Positions 21,765 to 30,769 are shown, counted from the first letter of the stretch. The stretch is DNA of 64,000 nucleotides from Marinobacter xestospongiae (GCF_023156385.1 NZ_JAKZAK010000013.1:1-64000), one strand, 5' to 3'. The notes: generated by a model not told the origin, from the sequence alone. Numbers and translations: made by a program.

Positions 21765-23174
21765 ATGTCGATTACCGAAGCAACCCTGTTCTGGGGCTTC
21801 CTGCTGGTTTACGGCGCCATCATGTACTGGCTGTCCCCCCGCAGCACCACGGCCAAGTCGTTCTATCAGGGGGCAGATGACAAGGGCAATCCGGTCAGTA
21901 AGTGGTCACTGACGGCGAGTATCTTCATCAGCTGGATCTTTGCCAAGTCGGTCACCAACGCCGCCAACCTGGGGGCAGCCTACGGCGTGGTCGGTGGCCT
22001 GGCCTACGCCACCTACTGGCTGTCGATTCCGGTGGCCGGCTATGTGATCTACCTGATCCGTACCCAGACCGGCGCCACCAGCCTGCAGGACTTTCTCACC
22101 TCCCGCTTTGGCCGGCTGGCGGCGCTGAGCTTTGCGGCGGCGATCCTGATCCGGCTCTACAACGAGGTGTGGAGCAACACCGCGGTGGTGGGCGGCTACT
22201 TCGGCCTGCCCGGGGAGTGGCAGTACTACGCCGCGGCGATGTTGTTCACCGCCTTTACCCTGGCCTACAGCCTCAAAGGCGGGCTGCGCAGCTCGATCTT
22301 CACCGATGCGATCCAGGCGGTGGTGTTCGTGTTCTTCGTTGGCGCCGTGCTGTTCCTGATCGTCCCGGCCAACGATACCGGAACCCTGCTTACCACCGGC
22401 GAGTTCCGCCTGGAGGCGGGCATGGACCTGTTGCTGGTGGCCGGGCTGCAGATCTTCAGCTACCCCTTCCACGACCCGGTGCTGACCGATCGGGGGTTCG
22501 TCAACCGCGAGAAAACCATGCTCAAGAGCTTTGTAGTGGCGGGTCTGCTGGGCTTTGTCGCGGTGTTTATCTTCAGCCTGGTGGGGGTTCATGCCCAGCT
22601 CAATGGTATCGAAGCCATGGGCAACGCGCCGGCAGCGGTGGGGCAGTCCCTGGGGCTGACCGCGCTGTTCTTCATGAGCGTGGTGATGATGACGTCGGCC
22701 GGCTCCACCCTCGACTCCACCTTCACCTCGCTGGCGAAATCGCTGGCGGTGGACCTGCCCCGGCTGGCCCGCCGGGCGGCAGACCGGTTGCCGAGCCTGC
22801 GGGTGGGGGCCGTGGTGATGGTGGTGTTTGCGATTCTCGGCAACCTGCCAATGTTTGCCGGCACCGACATCCTCAAGGCCACCACCATCTCCGGCACCAT
22901 GGTGATGGGGCTGGCACCGGTGTTCCTGTTCTACGGCTTTACCCAATGGTCGCCCTGGAGCTTCCACCTCAGCTTCTGGGGTGGCCTGACGCTGGGGGTG
23001 TTGCTGGCCATGGGGCTGGTGCCGGCGTCCTGGGCCATCGGTGAGGGCAAGTACGCCATGCTGCTGGGAGTGAACGCCTACGGCTTCCTGATCTGCAGCG
23101 CCGGTTTCTTCCTGCCGCTGGTGCTGCGCCGTCTGGCCGGGCGAGCGGTCGAGCCCAGCCGCAGTGCCAACTGA
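21765..23174 (+). CDS. Sodium:solute symporter (SSS family)
   Basis: 469 residues from the ATG at 21765, preceded by AAGGGAG; an upstream in-frame start lies inside the radical SAM gene and is rejected. About thirteen hydrophobic helices run through the protein. SSS-family features include ASIFISWIFAKSV in helix 1, LSIPVAGYVIYLI and the AGSTLDSTFTSLAKSLAVDL segment with the sodium-site serine/threonines. The solute is not evident; the family covers proline, pantothenate, choline, sugars and nucleosides. It lies 25 bases after the radical SAM gene and touches the phosphoesterase gene. Confidence 0.9.
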   Translation: MSITEATLFWGFLLVYGAIMYWLSPRSTTAKSFYQGADDKGNPVSKWSLTASIFISWIFAKSVTNAANLGAAYGVVGGLAYATYWLSIPVAGYVIYLIRTQTGATSLQDFLTSRFGRLAALSFAAAILIRLYNEVWSNTAVVGGYFGLPGEWQYYAAAMLFTAFTLAYSLKGGLRSSIFTDAIQAVVFVFFVGAVLFLIVPANDTGTLLTTGEFRLEAGMDLLLVAGLQIFSYPFHDPVLTDRGFVNREKTMLKSFVVAGLLGFVAVFIFSLVGVHAQLNGIEAMGNAPAAVGQSLGLTALFFMSVVMMTSAGSTLDSTFTSLAKSLAVDLPRLARRAADRLPSLRVGAVVMVVFAILGNLPMFAGTDILKATTISGTMVMGLAPVFLFYGFTQWSPWSFHLSFWGGLTLGVLLAMGLVPASWAIGEGKYAMLLGVNAYGFLICSAGFFLPLVLRRLAGRAVEPSRSAN

Positions 23175-23175
23175 G

Positions 23176-24129
23176 ATGGCAATGAGTCGCGAGGGTGCGG
23201 GCCGCAGTTGCCCGCTGCATTACCGTTACCGGCCCGAGCAACTGGGGCAGGACCCGGAAGCCTGGCCTGAGCAGGTGCTGTACGTCGCCGGTGGTTTGTA
23301 TGGCAATCCTTTCGCCCTCGATGCAATCGAATCCATGGTGGCTCAGGAGCGGGCCGCCGGGCGTTCGGTCAGGCTGCTGTTCAATGGTGACTTCAACTGG
23401 TTCAATGCCGACGACACCCTGTTCCGGACCATCAACAACCGGGTGTTGCGACATGATGCCATGCTAGGCAACGTCGAGTACGAACTGGCCCAGCCCAGTG
23501 ACAGCGCAGGCTGTGGCTGTGCCTACCCGGAGTTCGTCGACGACGGTGTGGTTTCGCGGTCCAATCGCATCATGCAACGACTGCAGGCGGTGGCCGCTGA
23601 CCAGCCGGAAATTCAGCAGCAATTGCGTGGTCTGGCGCGTTGGCGCTGCGGGATCTTTGGTGGCCTAAAGGTTTTGATTTTACACGGAGATCCCGAGTCC
23701 CTGGCGGGCTGGGGGCTGGCCCGGGAACGGTTGCAGGCATCGGGGGATCAGCGGCTACGGCAGTGGTTCCGCCAGACTGGCGCCGATGTGATGGTCTGCA
23801 GCCACACCTGCCTGCCGCTGTTGTGGCAGGGCGAGGTGGATGGCCGGCTCTGTCGGGTGGTGAACAACGGTTCCGCGGGGATGGCCAATCTGTATGGTGA
23901 CAGCCGTGGCCTGATCGCCCGAATCAGCGCCATGCCGCCGTTCGCGACGAATCTGGCAATGCTCGAGGGGCATGCTCAGACGGTCGCGCTGGCACCGGTC
24001 TCGTTCGATCTGCACGCCTGGCAGGGGACCTTCGATCGGCTCTGGCCGGCCGGCTCCGACGCCGCCATTTCCTACCGTGATCGCATCCTCCAGGGTACCG
24101 GATTAGATGCATCTGACATGCTTCTGTAA
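23176..24129 (+). CDS. Atypical metallophosphoesterase
   Basis: About 317 residues, starting at an ATG one base after the symporter stop; an ATG at 23182 is an alternative. Calcineurin-like landmarks are in order: VLYVAGGLYGNPFAL (first motif), LLFNGDFNWFN (GD), AMLGNVEYEL (GNxE), VLILHGDPESLAGWGL (HGD) and VMVCSHTCLPLLW (last motif). Two metal-binding positions differ from the usual form: DxH of the first motif reads GxY, and GHTH of the last reads SHTC. A CGCAYPEF segment follows the GNxE motif. It may hydrolyse a phosphate ester made by the radical SAM enzyme, or may have changed function. Confidence 0.78.
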   Translation: MAMSREGAGRSCPLHYRYRPEQLGQDPEAWPEQVLYVAGGLYGNPFALDAIESMVAQERAAGRSVRLLFNGDFNWFNADDTLFRTINNRVLRHDAMLGNVEYELAQPSDSAGCGCAYPEFVDDGVVSRSNRIMQRLQAVAADQPEIQQQLRGLARWRCGIFGGLKVLILHGDPESLAGWGLARERLQASGDQRLRQWFRQTGADVMVCSHTCLPLLWQGEVDGRLCRVVNNGSAGMANLYGDSRGLIARISAMPPFATNLAMLEGHAQTVALAPVSFDLHAWQGTFDRLWPAGSDAAISYRDRILQGTGLDASDMLL

Positions 24130-24216
24130 CCCTTTCTGCAAGCCCGTATGCGATGATAGGCACTGAGGCGATGATCGCTTTTTGATCATTCCCCGGGGTT
24201 AGCTCTGCTGATGACC

Positions 24217-24244
24217 TTGAAATATCTTTCGAGGTCTATATAAT
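24217..24244 (+). promoter_or_regulatory. Sigma-70 promoter of the ect operon
   Basis: TTGAAA at 24217-24222 and a consensus TATAAT at 24239-24244 are 16 bases apart, 23 bases before the ectA start. The extended TCTATATAAT also resembles a sigma-S -10 element, a mix reported for osmotically controlled ect promoters. Upstream, 24171-24189 holds an inverted repeat (ATGATC, seven bases, GATCAT) with internal T's that may end the preceding operon weakly. Confidence 0.7.
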
Positions 24245-24267
24245 TTAGCACTAACTTTTTGAGGCGA

Positions 24268-24801
24268 ATGAATCACGCTATGACCACCGAAGGTTCGAAT
24301 ACCACCGCCATCACCCTCCGGATTCCGGAGAAGCGTGATGGCTTCCGGCTCTACCAGCTGGTGGCCCAATGCCCGCCGCTGGACCCCAACTCCATGTACT
24401 GCAACCTGCTGCAGTGCACCCACTTTGCCGAGACCTGTGTTGCCGCCGAACTGGATGGTGACCTGGTCGGATTCATCTCCGGCTACATTCCTCCGCAACA
24501 GCCCGACACCCTGTTCATCTGGCAGGTGGCCGTCCACGAGAAAGGACGCGGCCAGGGGCTGGCCAAGCGCATGCTCAAGGCCATCGCCGGCCGTGAGGTG
24601 TGCGCCAGCGTGACCCACCTGGAAACCACCATCACCGCGGACAACGAGGCGTCCTGGGCGCTGTTCCGTTCGTTTGCCCGCGACCTTGGGGCAGAGCTGA
24701 AGTACCACGAGCACTTCGAGAAGGCGGCCCATTTTGGCGGCGAACACGATTCCGAGTTCCTGCTGCGTATCGGTCCCTTCAGCCAACCAGCCATACCGTG
24801 A
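24268..24801 (+). CDS. ectA: L-2,4-diaminobutyric acid acetyltransferase EctA
   Basis: About 177 residues from the ATG at 24268, which has GAGG just upstream; ATG 24280 is an alternative. The GNAT fold is clear, and the EctA-specific patterns LDPNSMYCNLLQCTHFAETC, FIWQVAVHEKGRGQGLAKRM (acetyl-CoA loop), ITADNEASWALFRSFA and HFGGEHDSEFLLRI are all present. It transfers acetyl from acetyl-CoA to diaminobutyrate, giving N-gamma-acetyl-diaminobutyrate, the precursor of ectoine. It is the first gene of ectA-ectB-ask. Confidence 0.96.
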   Translation: MNHAMTTEGSNTTAITLRIPEKRDGFRLYQLVAQCPPLDPNSMYCNLLQCTHFAETCVAAELDGDLVGFISGYIPPQQPDTLFIWQVAVHEKGRGQGLAKRMLKAIAGREVCASVTHLETTITADNEASWALFRSFARDLGAELKYHEHFEKAAHFGGEHDSEFLLRIGPFSQPAIP

Positions 24802-24819
24802 GCGAGCCGGCGGCTCGCT
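24801..24819 (+). other. Stem-loop between ectA and ectB
   Basis: AGCGAGCC and GGCTCGCT form a perfect eight-base-pair stem around GGC, beginning at the last base of the ectA stop codon. The gap to ectB is unusually long (128 bases) for this operon. Without a T-run the hairpin more likely protects or uncouples the ectA message than terminates it. Confidence 0.5.
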
Positions 24820-24929
24820 GAGGTCGGGCTGCCAACAGGCTCCCAATCACGTGCGACGCGCTGGTCGCGACCGACACTGAACAGCCTTCGCACATCTACC
24901 TCGAACCTAAAATGCTAAGAGGCAAGACA

Positions 24930-26198
24930 ATGGATATTTTCAAGAGCACCGAATCCGAAGTACGCGTTTATTCCCGCGCTTTTCCGATGGTTTTCAACCG
25001 GGCCAAGAACGCCCACATCTACTCCGAGGATGGCCAGGAGTACCTGGACTTTCTCGCCGGTGCCGGCTCGCTGAACTACGGTCACAACAACGACACCCTG
25101 AAACAGGCACTGCTGACGTACATCGAGAGCGATGGCATCAGCCAGGGTCTTGACCTGTTCACCACCGCCAAGCACGACTTCATCGCGGCGTACAAGAAGT
25201 ACATCCTCGACCCCCGTGAGCTGGACTACAAAATGCAGTTCACCGGACCGACCGGTACCAACTGTGTGGAAGCGGCCCTGAAACTGGCCCGCAAGGTGAA
25301 AGGCCGCGACGGCATCATCTCCTTCACCAACGGCTTCCACGGTGTGTCCCTGGGTGCGGTTGCCGCCACCGGTAACAAGCATCACCGCGGTGGTGCCGGG
25401 GTACCGCTGAACAGCGTGACCTTCATGCCCTACGACGGTTATCTGGGCGAGGGTGTCGACACCCTGGCGATGATGGACAAGATGCTGTCTGACAACTCCT
25501 CCGGTCTCGACCTGCCGGCCGCCGTGATTGTTGAGGCGGTACAGGGCGAAGGCGGCCTCAACGCGGCCAGCGCCGAGTGGCTGCAGGGTCTGGAGAAACT
25601 GTGCAAGAAGCACGACATGCTGCTGATCCTGGACGACATCCAGGCCGGTAACGGCCGTTCCGGTGAGTTCTTCAGCTTCGAATTTGCCGGCATCAAGCCG
25701 GACATTGTCACGGTCTCCAAGTCCCTGAGCGGCTATGGTCTGCCGATGGCGCTGGTGCTGTTCAAGCCGGAGCTGGACGTGTGGGGTCCGGGTGAGCACA
25801 ACGGTACCTTCCGTGGTAACAACATGGCGTTCATCACCGCCCGTACCGCCATCGAGACGTACTGGAAAGACGACGCCTTCGCCAAGGAAGTGCAGGAGAA
25901 GACCGAGGTGCTGGGCAACGGCCTGCAGGCCATCGCTGACAAGTACGGTAGCGATTTCTACCTCAAGGGCCGTGGCCTGATGCGTGGTATTGCCTGCCCC
26001 AACGGCGATCTGGCGGACAAGATCACCTCGCTGGCGTTCGAGAAAGGCCTGATCATTGAGACCAGTGGTCCCAACGACGAAGTCATCAAGTGCCTGATGC
26101 CGCTGACCACCAGCAAGGATGACCTGAAGAAGGGTACCGACATCCTGGCCGAGTGTTTTGACGAGGTTTTAGGTACAAGTCTGAGCAAGGCATCGTAA
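24930..26198 (+). CDS. ectB: Diaminobutyrate-2-oxoglutarate transaminase EctB
   Basis: 422 residues from the ATG at 24930, which has GAGG eight bases upstream; the upstream in-frame ATG at 24912 has no ribosome site. It is a class III PLP aminotransferase: [52 protein letters not shown] and the PLP lysine at about 264 in [25 protein letters not shown] and GTFRGNN are characteristic of EctB. It makes L-2,4-diaminobutyrate from aspartate semialdehyde and glutamate, feeding EctA. The next gene is ask, not the expected ectC. Confidence 0.97.
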   Translation: MDIFKSTESEVRVYSRAFPMVFNRAKNAHIYSEDGQEYLDFLAGAGSLNYGHNNDTLKQALLTYIESDGISQGLDLFTTAKHDFIAAYKKYILDPRELDYKMQFTGPTGTNCVEAALKLARKVKGRDGIISFTNGFHGVSLGAVAATGNKHHRGGAGVPLNSVTFMPYDGYLGEGVDTLAMMDKMLSDNSSGLDLPAAVIVEAVQGEGGLNAASAEWLQGLEKLCKKHDMLLILDDIQAGNGRSGEFFSFEFAGIKPDIVTVSKSLSGYGLPMALVLFKPELDVWGPGEHNGTFRGNNMAFITARTAIETYWKDDAFAKEVQEKTEVLGNGLQAIADKYGSDFYLKGRGLMRGIACPNGDLADKITSLAFEKGLIIETSGPNDEVIKCLMPLTTSKDDLKKGTDILAECFDEVLGTSLSKAS

Positions 26199-26217
26199 CG
26201 CCAAGGACGAACCGACA

Positions 26218-27660
26218 ATGACTAGCCAACAACATACCGTAGAAAAAATCGGCGGCACGTCGATGAGCAACTACGAGGCGGTCCGGGACAACATCATCCT
26301 GGGCGGCCGCACCGAGGACGAGCTGTATCAGCGCATCTTCGTGGTCTCGGCTTACGGCGGTGTCACCAATGAGCTGCTGGAGCACAAGAAAACCGGTGAA
26401 CCGGGCGTTTACGCCCTGTTCGCCGATGCCGAGTCGGACTGGGCCTGGGGCGATGACCTCACCAAGCTGGTGCAGTTCCTGACCGACCTCAACGGCGAGC
26501 TGTTCGAAGACCCGATGCTCAAGCAGCAGGCGGACCAGTTCATCACCGATCGCATCGAAGGCGTTCGCGGTTGTCTGATCGACCTGCAGCGGTTGTGCTC
26601 TTACGGCCAGTTCCAGCTCGAGGAGCATCTGCTCACCGTGCGGGAGATGCTGGCGGGTATCGGCGAAGCCCACAGTGCCTTCAACACTGCGCTGAAATTG
26701 CAGCAGGAAGGCATCAATGCCCGCTTTGTGGATCTCACCGGCTGGCGTGACAACGAGCTGCTGCCGCTGGATGAAAAGCTCAAGCAGGCGTTCGACGCCG
26801 TCGACCTGAGCCGTGAGCTGCCCATCGTGACCGGCTACGCCCAGTGCAAGGAAGGTCTGATGCGAACCTTCGACCGGGGTTACAGCGAGATGACCTTCAG
26901 CCGGGTGGCGGTGATCACCGACGCTCGGGAAGCGATTATCCACAAGGAATACCACCTCAGCTCCGCCGATCCCAACATCGTCGGTGAAGAGAAGGTGGTA
27001 CCACTGGGGCGGACCAACTACGACGTTGCCGACCAGTTGGCCAACCTGGGGATGGAGGCGATTCACCCCCGGGCCGGCAAGGGCCTGCGTCAGAACGAGA
27101 TTCCGCTGCGAGTGAAGAACACCTTCGAGCCGGAGCATACCGGTACCCTGATCACGCCGGATTACGTCAGTGAGAAGCCGCAGGTGGAGATCATCGCCGG
27201 CGCCAAGGGGGTGTTCGCGGTGGAAGTGTTCGACCAGGACATGCAGGGCGAGCCGGGGTCCGATCGCAAGATCCTCGACACCCTGGCCCGTTTCAAGGTG
27301 CGCTTCGTGTCCAAGGACACCAACGCCAATACCATCACCCATTACGTCGACAGCACGCTGAAGAACATCAAGCGGGTGGTGAAGGCGCTGCAGGAAGTGT
27401 TCCCGAATGCCGAGATCAACACCCGCAAGGTGGCGTTGGTATCAGCCATCGGTTCCGATATGAAAGTGCCGGGTATCCTGTCACGTTCAGTGAAGGCGCT
27501 GGCGGATGCTGAAATCAGCGTGCTGGCCATCCACCAGTGCATGCGCCAGGTGGATATCCAGTTCGTCATCGATGAGGATGCCTACGACCGCTCCATTGCG
27601 GCGTTGCACGGTGTGCTGATCGAACCTCACAACCACGAGTACGCCATCGTCGCGGCGTAA
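26218..27660 (+). CDS. ask: Ectoine-type aspartokinase (Ask_Ect)
   Basis: 480 residues. The N-terminal VEKIGGTSM replaces the KFGGTS of ordinary aspartokinases, as in the specialised enzyme of ectoine operons; FTDLTGW-like substrate residues (ARFVDLTGWRDNE) and FDRGYSEMTFSRVAVIT follow. Two ACT domains occupy the C-terminal 160 residues, ending MRQVDIQFVIDEDAYD. It phosphorylates aspartate and, as a duplicated enzyme, should be less inhibited by lysine and threonine, supplying aspartate semialdehyde for EctB. It starts 19 bases after ectB. Confidence 0.95.
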   Translation: MTSQQHTVEKIGGTSMSNYEAVRDNIILGGRTEDELYQRIFVVSAYGGVTNELLEHKKTGEPGVYALFADAESDWAWGDDLTKLVQFLTDLNGELFEDPMLKQQADQFITDRIEGVRGCLIDLQRLCSYGQFQLEEHLLTVREMLAGIGEAHSAFNTALKLQQEGINARFVDLTGWRDNELLPLDEKLKQAFDAVDLSRELPIVTGYAQCKEGLMRTFDRGYSEMTFSRVAVITDAREAIIHKEYHLSSADPNIVGEEKVVPLGRTNYDVADQLANLGMEAIHPRAGKGLRQNEIPLRVKNTFEPEHTGTLITPDYVSEKPQVEIIAGAKGVFAVEVFDQDMQGEPGSDRKILDTLARFKVRFVSKDTNANTITHYVDSTLKNIKRVVKALQEVFPNAEINTRKVALVSAIGSDMKVPGILSRSVKALADAEISVLAIHQCMRQVDIQFVIDEDAYDRSIAALHGVLIEPHNHEYAIVAA

Positions 27661-27675
27661 GTGGTGCATGAGTTG

Positions 27676-27708
27676 CCCGGAAAGGGAACCGGTCGCTTCC
27701 TTTCCGGG
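27676..27708 (+). terminator. Terminator-like hairpin after ask
   Basis: CCCGGAAAGG and CCTTTCCGGG make a perfect ten-base-pair stem 15 bases after the ask stop. A second, longer imperfect stem (GATCGG...CCGATC enclosing GTCCGGC/GCCGGGC) follows at about 27734-27772, before T-rich sequence at 27788-27815. Together they probably end both ask and the convergent DUF3429 gene. Confidence 0.6.
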
Positions 27709-27829
27709 TAATGGAGGGTGTCTTGCCTCCCGATCGGGGCGTCCGGCGTTGCCGGGCGTCTCCGATCCCCTTCCGGGCGGCACTCTCTGTTTTCCCTGTT
27801 TTCCCTTTCTGCCTTTTGCAGCCTTCTGG

Positions 27830-28270
27830 CTACAACAGCACAATCCCCACCGCCAGCTGCGTCGCCATGGCGACCGCGGTCAATGCCAGTCTCAGCCGCA
27901 GGTACCAGGCGGGCCAAAAACTCTTCATCCACACCGCATCCACCAGGTAGAGCAGCAGATAGGCCAGCGGGAACAGCACCGCCTGGATCGTCATGGGTAG
28001 CAGCACCGCGACACCAGCGGTCACAAAGAACGCCTGGCTCAGCGCCATCACCACCACCGGCGAGACCGGATAGCAGTGCTGCTGGAGTTGCAGGCCAATG
28101 GGCCAGTAGACCCCGGCCATGAACACCAGGATCCCGGCACTGTAGAGGTAGAACAGGTCCATCATCTGGGCCTGACGCTCAGGCCACAGCAACACGGCAG
28201 CGGCACCGGCAAGGAAGGGCAGCAACCCCAACAGGCCAACGGCAACGGCAAGACGGGCAATGGCGATCAC
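27830..28270 (-). CDS. DUF3429 family membrane protein
   Basis: 146 residues with four to five hydrophobic helices. The pattern LGLLPFLAGA, LYSAGILVFMAGVYWPIGLQ and LPMTIQAVLFPLAYLLLYLVD is typical of the DUF3429 family of small inner-membrane proteins, whose function is unknown. Its ATG overlaps the stop of the DUF6482 gene by four bases, so the two are translated as a pair. Confidence 0.85.
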   Translation of the reverse strand: MIAIARLAVAVGLLGLLPFLAGAAAVLLWPERQAQMMDLFYLYSAGILVFMAGVYWPIGLQLQQHCYPVSPVVVMALSQAFFVTAGVAVLLPMTIQAVLFPLAYLLLYLVDAVWMKSFWPAWYLRLRLALTAVAMATQLAVGIVLL

Positions 28271-28572
28271 GACTTGCGCCTCTGCAGGTCAATGCTCAGC
28301 GGCGGCACCGGTGCCGGGTCCATGCCGATCATTTCGTTGTAGGCGGATGGGTGAATGATCACCAGGCGCTGGGGCTCAAACACCGCCAGGGTGTCCTTGA
28401 TCTCCCAGCTGCTGCGGAACAGCAGGGTCTGGCCATGGTCATCGGACAGCACCTGACCGCGCCCGCCCATGTACAGGGTGGCCATGTAGCGCTGGCCTTC
28501 CAGGGACAGGATGTCGACCCGCTCGATGGTAACGTTGGCCGCCTGTCGCAATTCCTCCAGGGTGATACGCAT
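28267..28572 (-). CDS. DUF6482 family small protein
   Basis: 101 residues, soluble. The order MRITLEELRQA, VDILSLEGQRYMATLYMGG, LSDDHGQTLLFRSSWEIKD and HPSAYNEMIG fits the DUF6482 family of about 100-residue gammaproteobacterial proteins, function unknown. It is the upstream partner of the DUF3429 gene, with a four-base overlap. Confidence 0.75.
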   Translation of the reverse strand: MRITLEELRQAANVTIERVDILSLEGQRYMATLYMGGRGQVLSDDHGQTLLFRSSWEIKDTLAVFEPQRLVIIHPSAYNEMIGMDPAPVPPLSIDLQRRKS

Positions 28573-28629
28573 GGCATGCTCCGAAGCCGTGAATGTCCCC
28601 CTGATGTACGACCGTCCCGCGGGGCGGGA

Positions 28630-29220
28630 TCAGTTGGATGTGGCTTCGTCGCGACAGGCCTGGTGGGCCGGGCAGCCCACCAGATGGTCATTGACCAGGC
28701 CGGTGGCCTGCATAAAGGCGTAGACAATGGTGGGGCCGACGAAATTGAACCCGGCCTTCTTCAGGGCCCTGGACATGGCCTCCGCCTGTGGCGTGGTGAC
28801 CGGTACTTCCTCAAAGGTTCGCCACTGGTTCTGTACCGGTCGGCCATCGACGAAGGACCACAGAAAGTCACTGAATGATTCCCCGCGCTCCTGGAACCCC
28901 AGATAGGCGCGGGCATTGCGGATGATCGACTGGACCTTGAGGCGATTGCGGATAATGCCCGGGTTCGCCAGCAGCTCCGCCACCTTGGCGTCGTCGTAGC
29001 GGACGATTTTCTGTGGGTCGAAGCCATCGTAGGCCTCGCGGTAGGTTTCCTGTTTGCGCAGGATGGTGATCCAGCTCAGCCCGGCCTGCTGGCCATCGAG
29101 ACAGAGCTTCTCGAACAGCGCCAGGTCGTCGTACTCGGGGCGGCCCCAGACGGTATCGTGGTAATGGACATACAGTGGGTCGGTGCCGCACCAGGGGCAG
29201 CGTTGGGTGTCGTCAGTCAT
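28630..29220 (-). CDS. tag: DNA-3-methyladenine glycosylase I
   Basis: 196 residues from the ATG at 29220; the longer upstream frame is not coding. Tag hallmarks are RCPWCGTDPLYVHYHDTVWG with the zinc Cys and His, LFEKLCLDGQQAGLSWITILRK (helix-hairpin-helix base-flipping region), YDGFDPQKI, GPTIVYAFMQATGLVNDH and the C-terminal zinc ligands HLVGCPAHQAC. It removes 3-methyladenine from alkylated DNA. Its start lies inside the end of the phosphopantetheinyl transferase gene (eight-base overlap). A stem TCCCGC/GCGGGA sits directly after its stop at 28615-28629. Confidence 0.95.
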   Translation of the reverse strand: MTDDTQRCPWCGTDPLYVHYHDTVWGRPEYDDLALFEKLCLDGQQAGLSWITILRKQETYREAYDGFDPQKIVRYDDAKVAELLANPGIIRNRLKVQSIIRNARAYLGFQERGESFSDFLWSFVDGRPVQNQWRTFEEVPVTTPQAEAMSRALKKAGFNFVGPTIVYAFMQATGLVNDHLVGCPAHQACRDEATSN

Positions 29221-30019
29221 GGTTGCTTCCGGTTGCCGGCAGAATCGGGCAGGGCCGGGCCGGCTTGTCCGTGCCCTCTGCCGTATGGAAAGGGGTGCCG
29301 CCGGCGGCGCTAACCGGCGGCGCGGCAGTGGCCAGGGACAGTTGCGGGTCCGCCACCAGCCACTGTGTTGGCGTAGTGACACCGGTTGGGCAGCGGTACA
29401 CCAGCGCCAGTTGGAAACCACCGGTGGTGGTGCTGATGGCCCACCAGTCGGGGTCCGACAAATCGCCGTGCAACTGGCCATCGGCGTCGATCTCCAGGGT
29501 TTGCAGGTTGCCGGCGATGCCCCGGCCGGTGGCCTTCAACCAGGCTTCCTTCAGGGTCCAGCAGCGCAGGAATGCGCTGGCGTCCGGTTCGGCCAGCAGC
29601 CAGGCCTGCTCCCTTTCGCTGAACCAGCGCTGCACCACCCGCCGCCAGCGGCTGTGGCGTCCCAGCGGTTCCAGATCAATGCCCAGCGGTTGCTCCCAGG
29701 CGGTGGCACAGGCCACCACGCCATGGCTGTGGCTGAGGGACAGCCGCCACCCGGCCGGCGCAGCCGCTGCCACCGGACGCCCGCTGACCGGTCGACACTG
29801 TTCAGGCGGGCGCCCGGCGGCGTGCCCCAGGGCCTGGCGGATCAGCCAGCGACTGTGCAGGAAATCGAGCCGACCGGTGCCGTGATGGCCGGTGGCCCGC
29901 TGCTGTTCTTCGCGGCTCAGCCAGCCGGGCAGGGCCTCGGGCTGCTGGTCGGGAACCCGGGCCAGCCAGATTTGTGGTGCCGTTGCCTCAGGGCTGCAGG
30001 CGCTGGATGAGCCAGCCAT
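29213..30019 (-). CDS. 4'-phosphopantetheinyl transferase (Sfp/AcpT type)
   Basis: 268 residues. Superfamily motifs are present: [33 protein letters not shown] (magnesium/CoA site) and [10 protein letters not shown] followed by [15 protein letters not shown] (catalytic KEA). It transfers phosphopantetheine from CoA to a carrier protein. No polyketide or nonribosomal peptide synthetase lies in the window, so its target is elsewhere. The C-terminal 50 residues are Pro/Ala-rich and may be disordered. It overlaps pdxH by 32 bases and tag by eight, so the three are one unit. Confidence 0.88.
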   Translation of the reverse strand: MAGSSSACSPEATAPQIWLARVPDQQPEALPGWLSREEQQRATGHHGTGRLDFLHSRWLIRQALGHAAGRPPEQCRPVSGRPVAAAAPAGWRLSLSHSHGVVACATAWEQPLGIDLEPLGRHSRWRRVVQRWFSEREQAWLLAEPDASAFLRCWTLKEAWLKATGRGIAGNLQTLEIDADGQLHGDLSDPDWWAISTTTGGFQLALVYRCPTGVTTPTQWLVADPQLSLATAAPPVSAAGGTPFHTAEGTDKPARPCPILPATGSNHD

Positions 30020-30623
30020 CGTCTTGCCTCAGATATTCAAAACGGTCGTGCAGCCGGGACGGCCGCCCCTGCCAGAACTCGAAGCGTTGCGGGATCACCC
30101 GGTAACCGCCCCAGAAACTGGGCAGTGGCACCTCGCCGGCGCTGAAGCGCTGTTTGATCTCCGCTACTTTCTGTTCCAGCAGACCGCGCGAGGTGATTAC
30201 CTGGCTCTGTTCCGAAACCCAGGCACCAAGCTGGCTACCGCGGGGGCGGGAGGCGAAGTACTTGAGCGACTCGGTCTTGCTGACCTTTTCCACCCGGCCC
30301 TGGACGATCACCTGGCGATTGAGACCAATCCAGGGGAACAGCAGCGCCGCCTTGGGGTTTTCCTCCAGCTCCCGGGCCTTGCGGCTCTGGTAATTGGTGT
30401 AGAACACCAGTCCCTGGTCGTCGAAGTATTTCAGCAGCACCGTGCGCAGGTCCGGCAGGCCGTCACTGCCGGTGGTGGCCAGTGACATCGCGTTGGGTTC
30501 CAGCAGCCCGGCCTCGCGGGCATCGTGAAACCAGCGTTCGAACTGGCGGGTGGGGTTGTCGTCCAGGTGGTCGCGGTCGAGGCCTTCGCTCTCGAACTCC
30601 CGGCGCATGTCACCAATGTCCAT
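29988..30623 (-). CDS. pdxH: Pyridoxamine 5'-phosphate oxidase
   Basis: 211 residues, close to the 218 of E. coli PdxH. Conserved segments: [24 protein letters not shown] (FMN and PLP contacts), [36 protein letters not shown], and the C-terminal signature [19 protein letters not shown] followed by RLHDRF. It oxidises pyridoxamine or pyridoxine phosphate to PLP using FMN and oxygen. It is first in the unit pdxH-PPTase-tag and divergent from the DUF748 gene. Confidence 0.97.
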   Translation of the reverse strand: MDIGDMRREFESEGLDRDHLDDNPTRQFERWFHDAREAGLLEPNAMSLATTGSDGLPDLRTVLLKYFDDQGLVFYTNYQSRKARELEENPKAALLFPWIGLNRQVIVQGRVEKVSKTESLKYFASRPRGSQLGAWVSEQSQVITSRGLLEQKVAEIKQRFSAGEVPLPSFWGGYRVIPQRFEFWQGRPSRLHDRFEYLRQDDGWLIQRLQP

Positions 30624-30769
30624 AGGGCTATCCTTTGGTGGTTGAGCCTTTGAGGGGCTTCAGGGTCTTCGTCATACTGGGGCTGAATACGATGGTGTAT
30701 TCTTTCAAGATCGTTGGATCAATGGAACCTGGTATCCCTTCAGCCAAGGGAAGGGATAGGGAGACGTCT

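Noticed and set aside
24171..24189. Inverted repeat with internal T's as a strong terminator before ectA
   Set aside because: The T's are in the loop rather than after the stem, so it is mentioned only as a weak possibility.
27830..28270. Possibility that the frame after ask is a displaced ectC
   Set aside because: It is on the opposite strand and encodes a multi-helix membrane protein, not a cupin.
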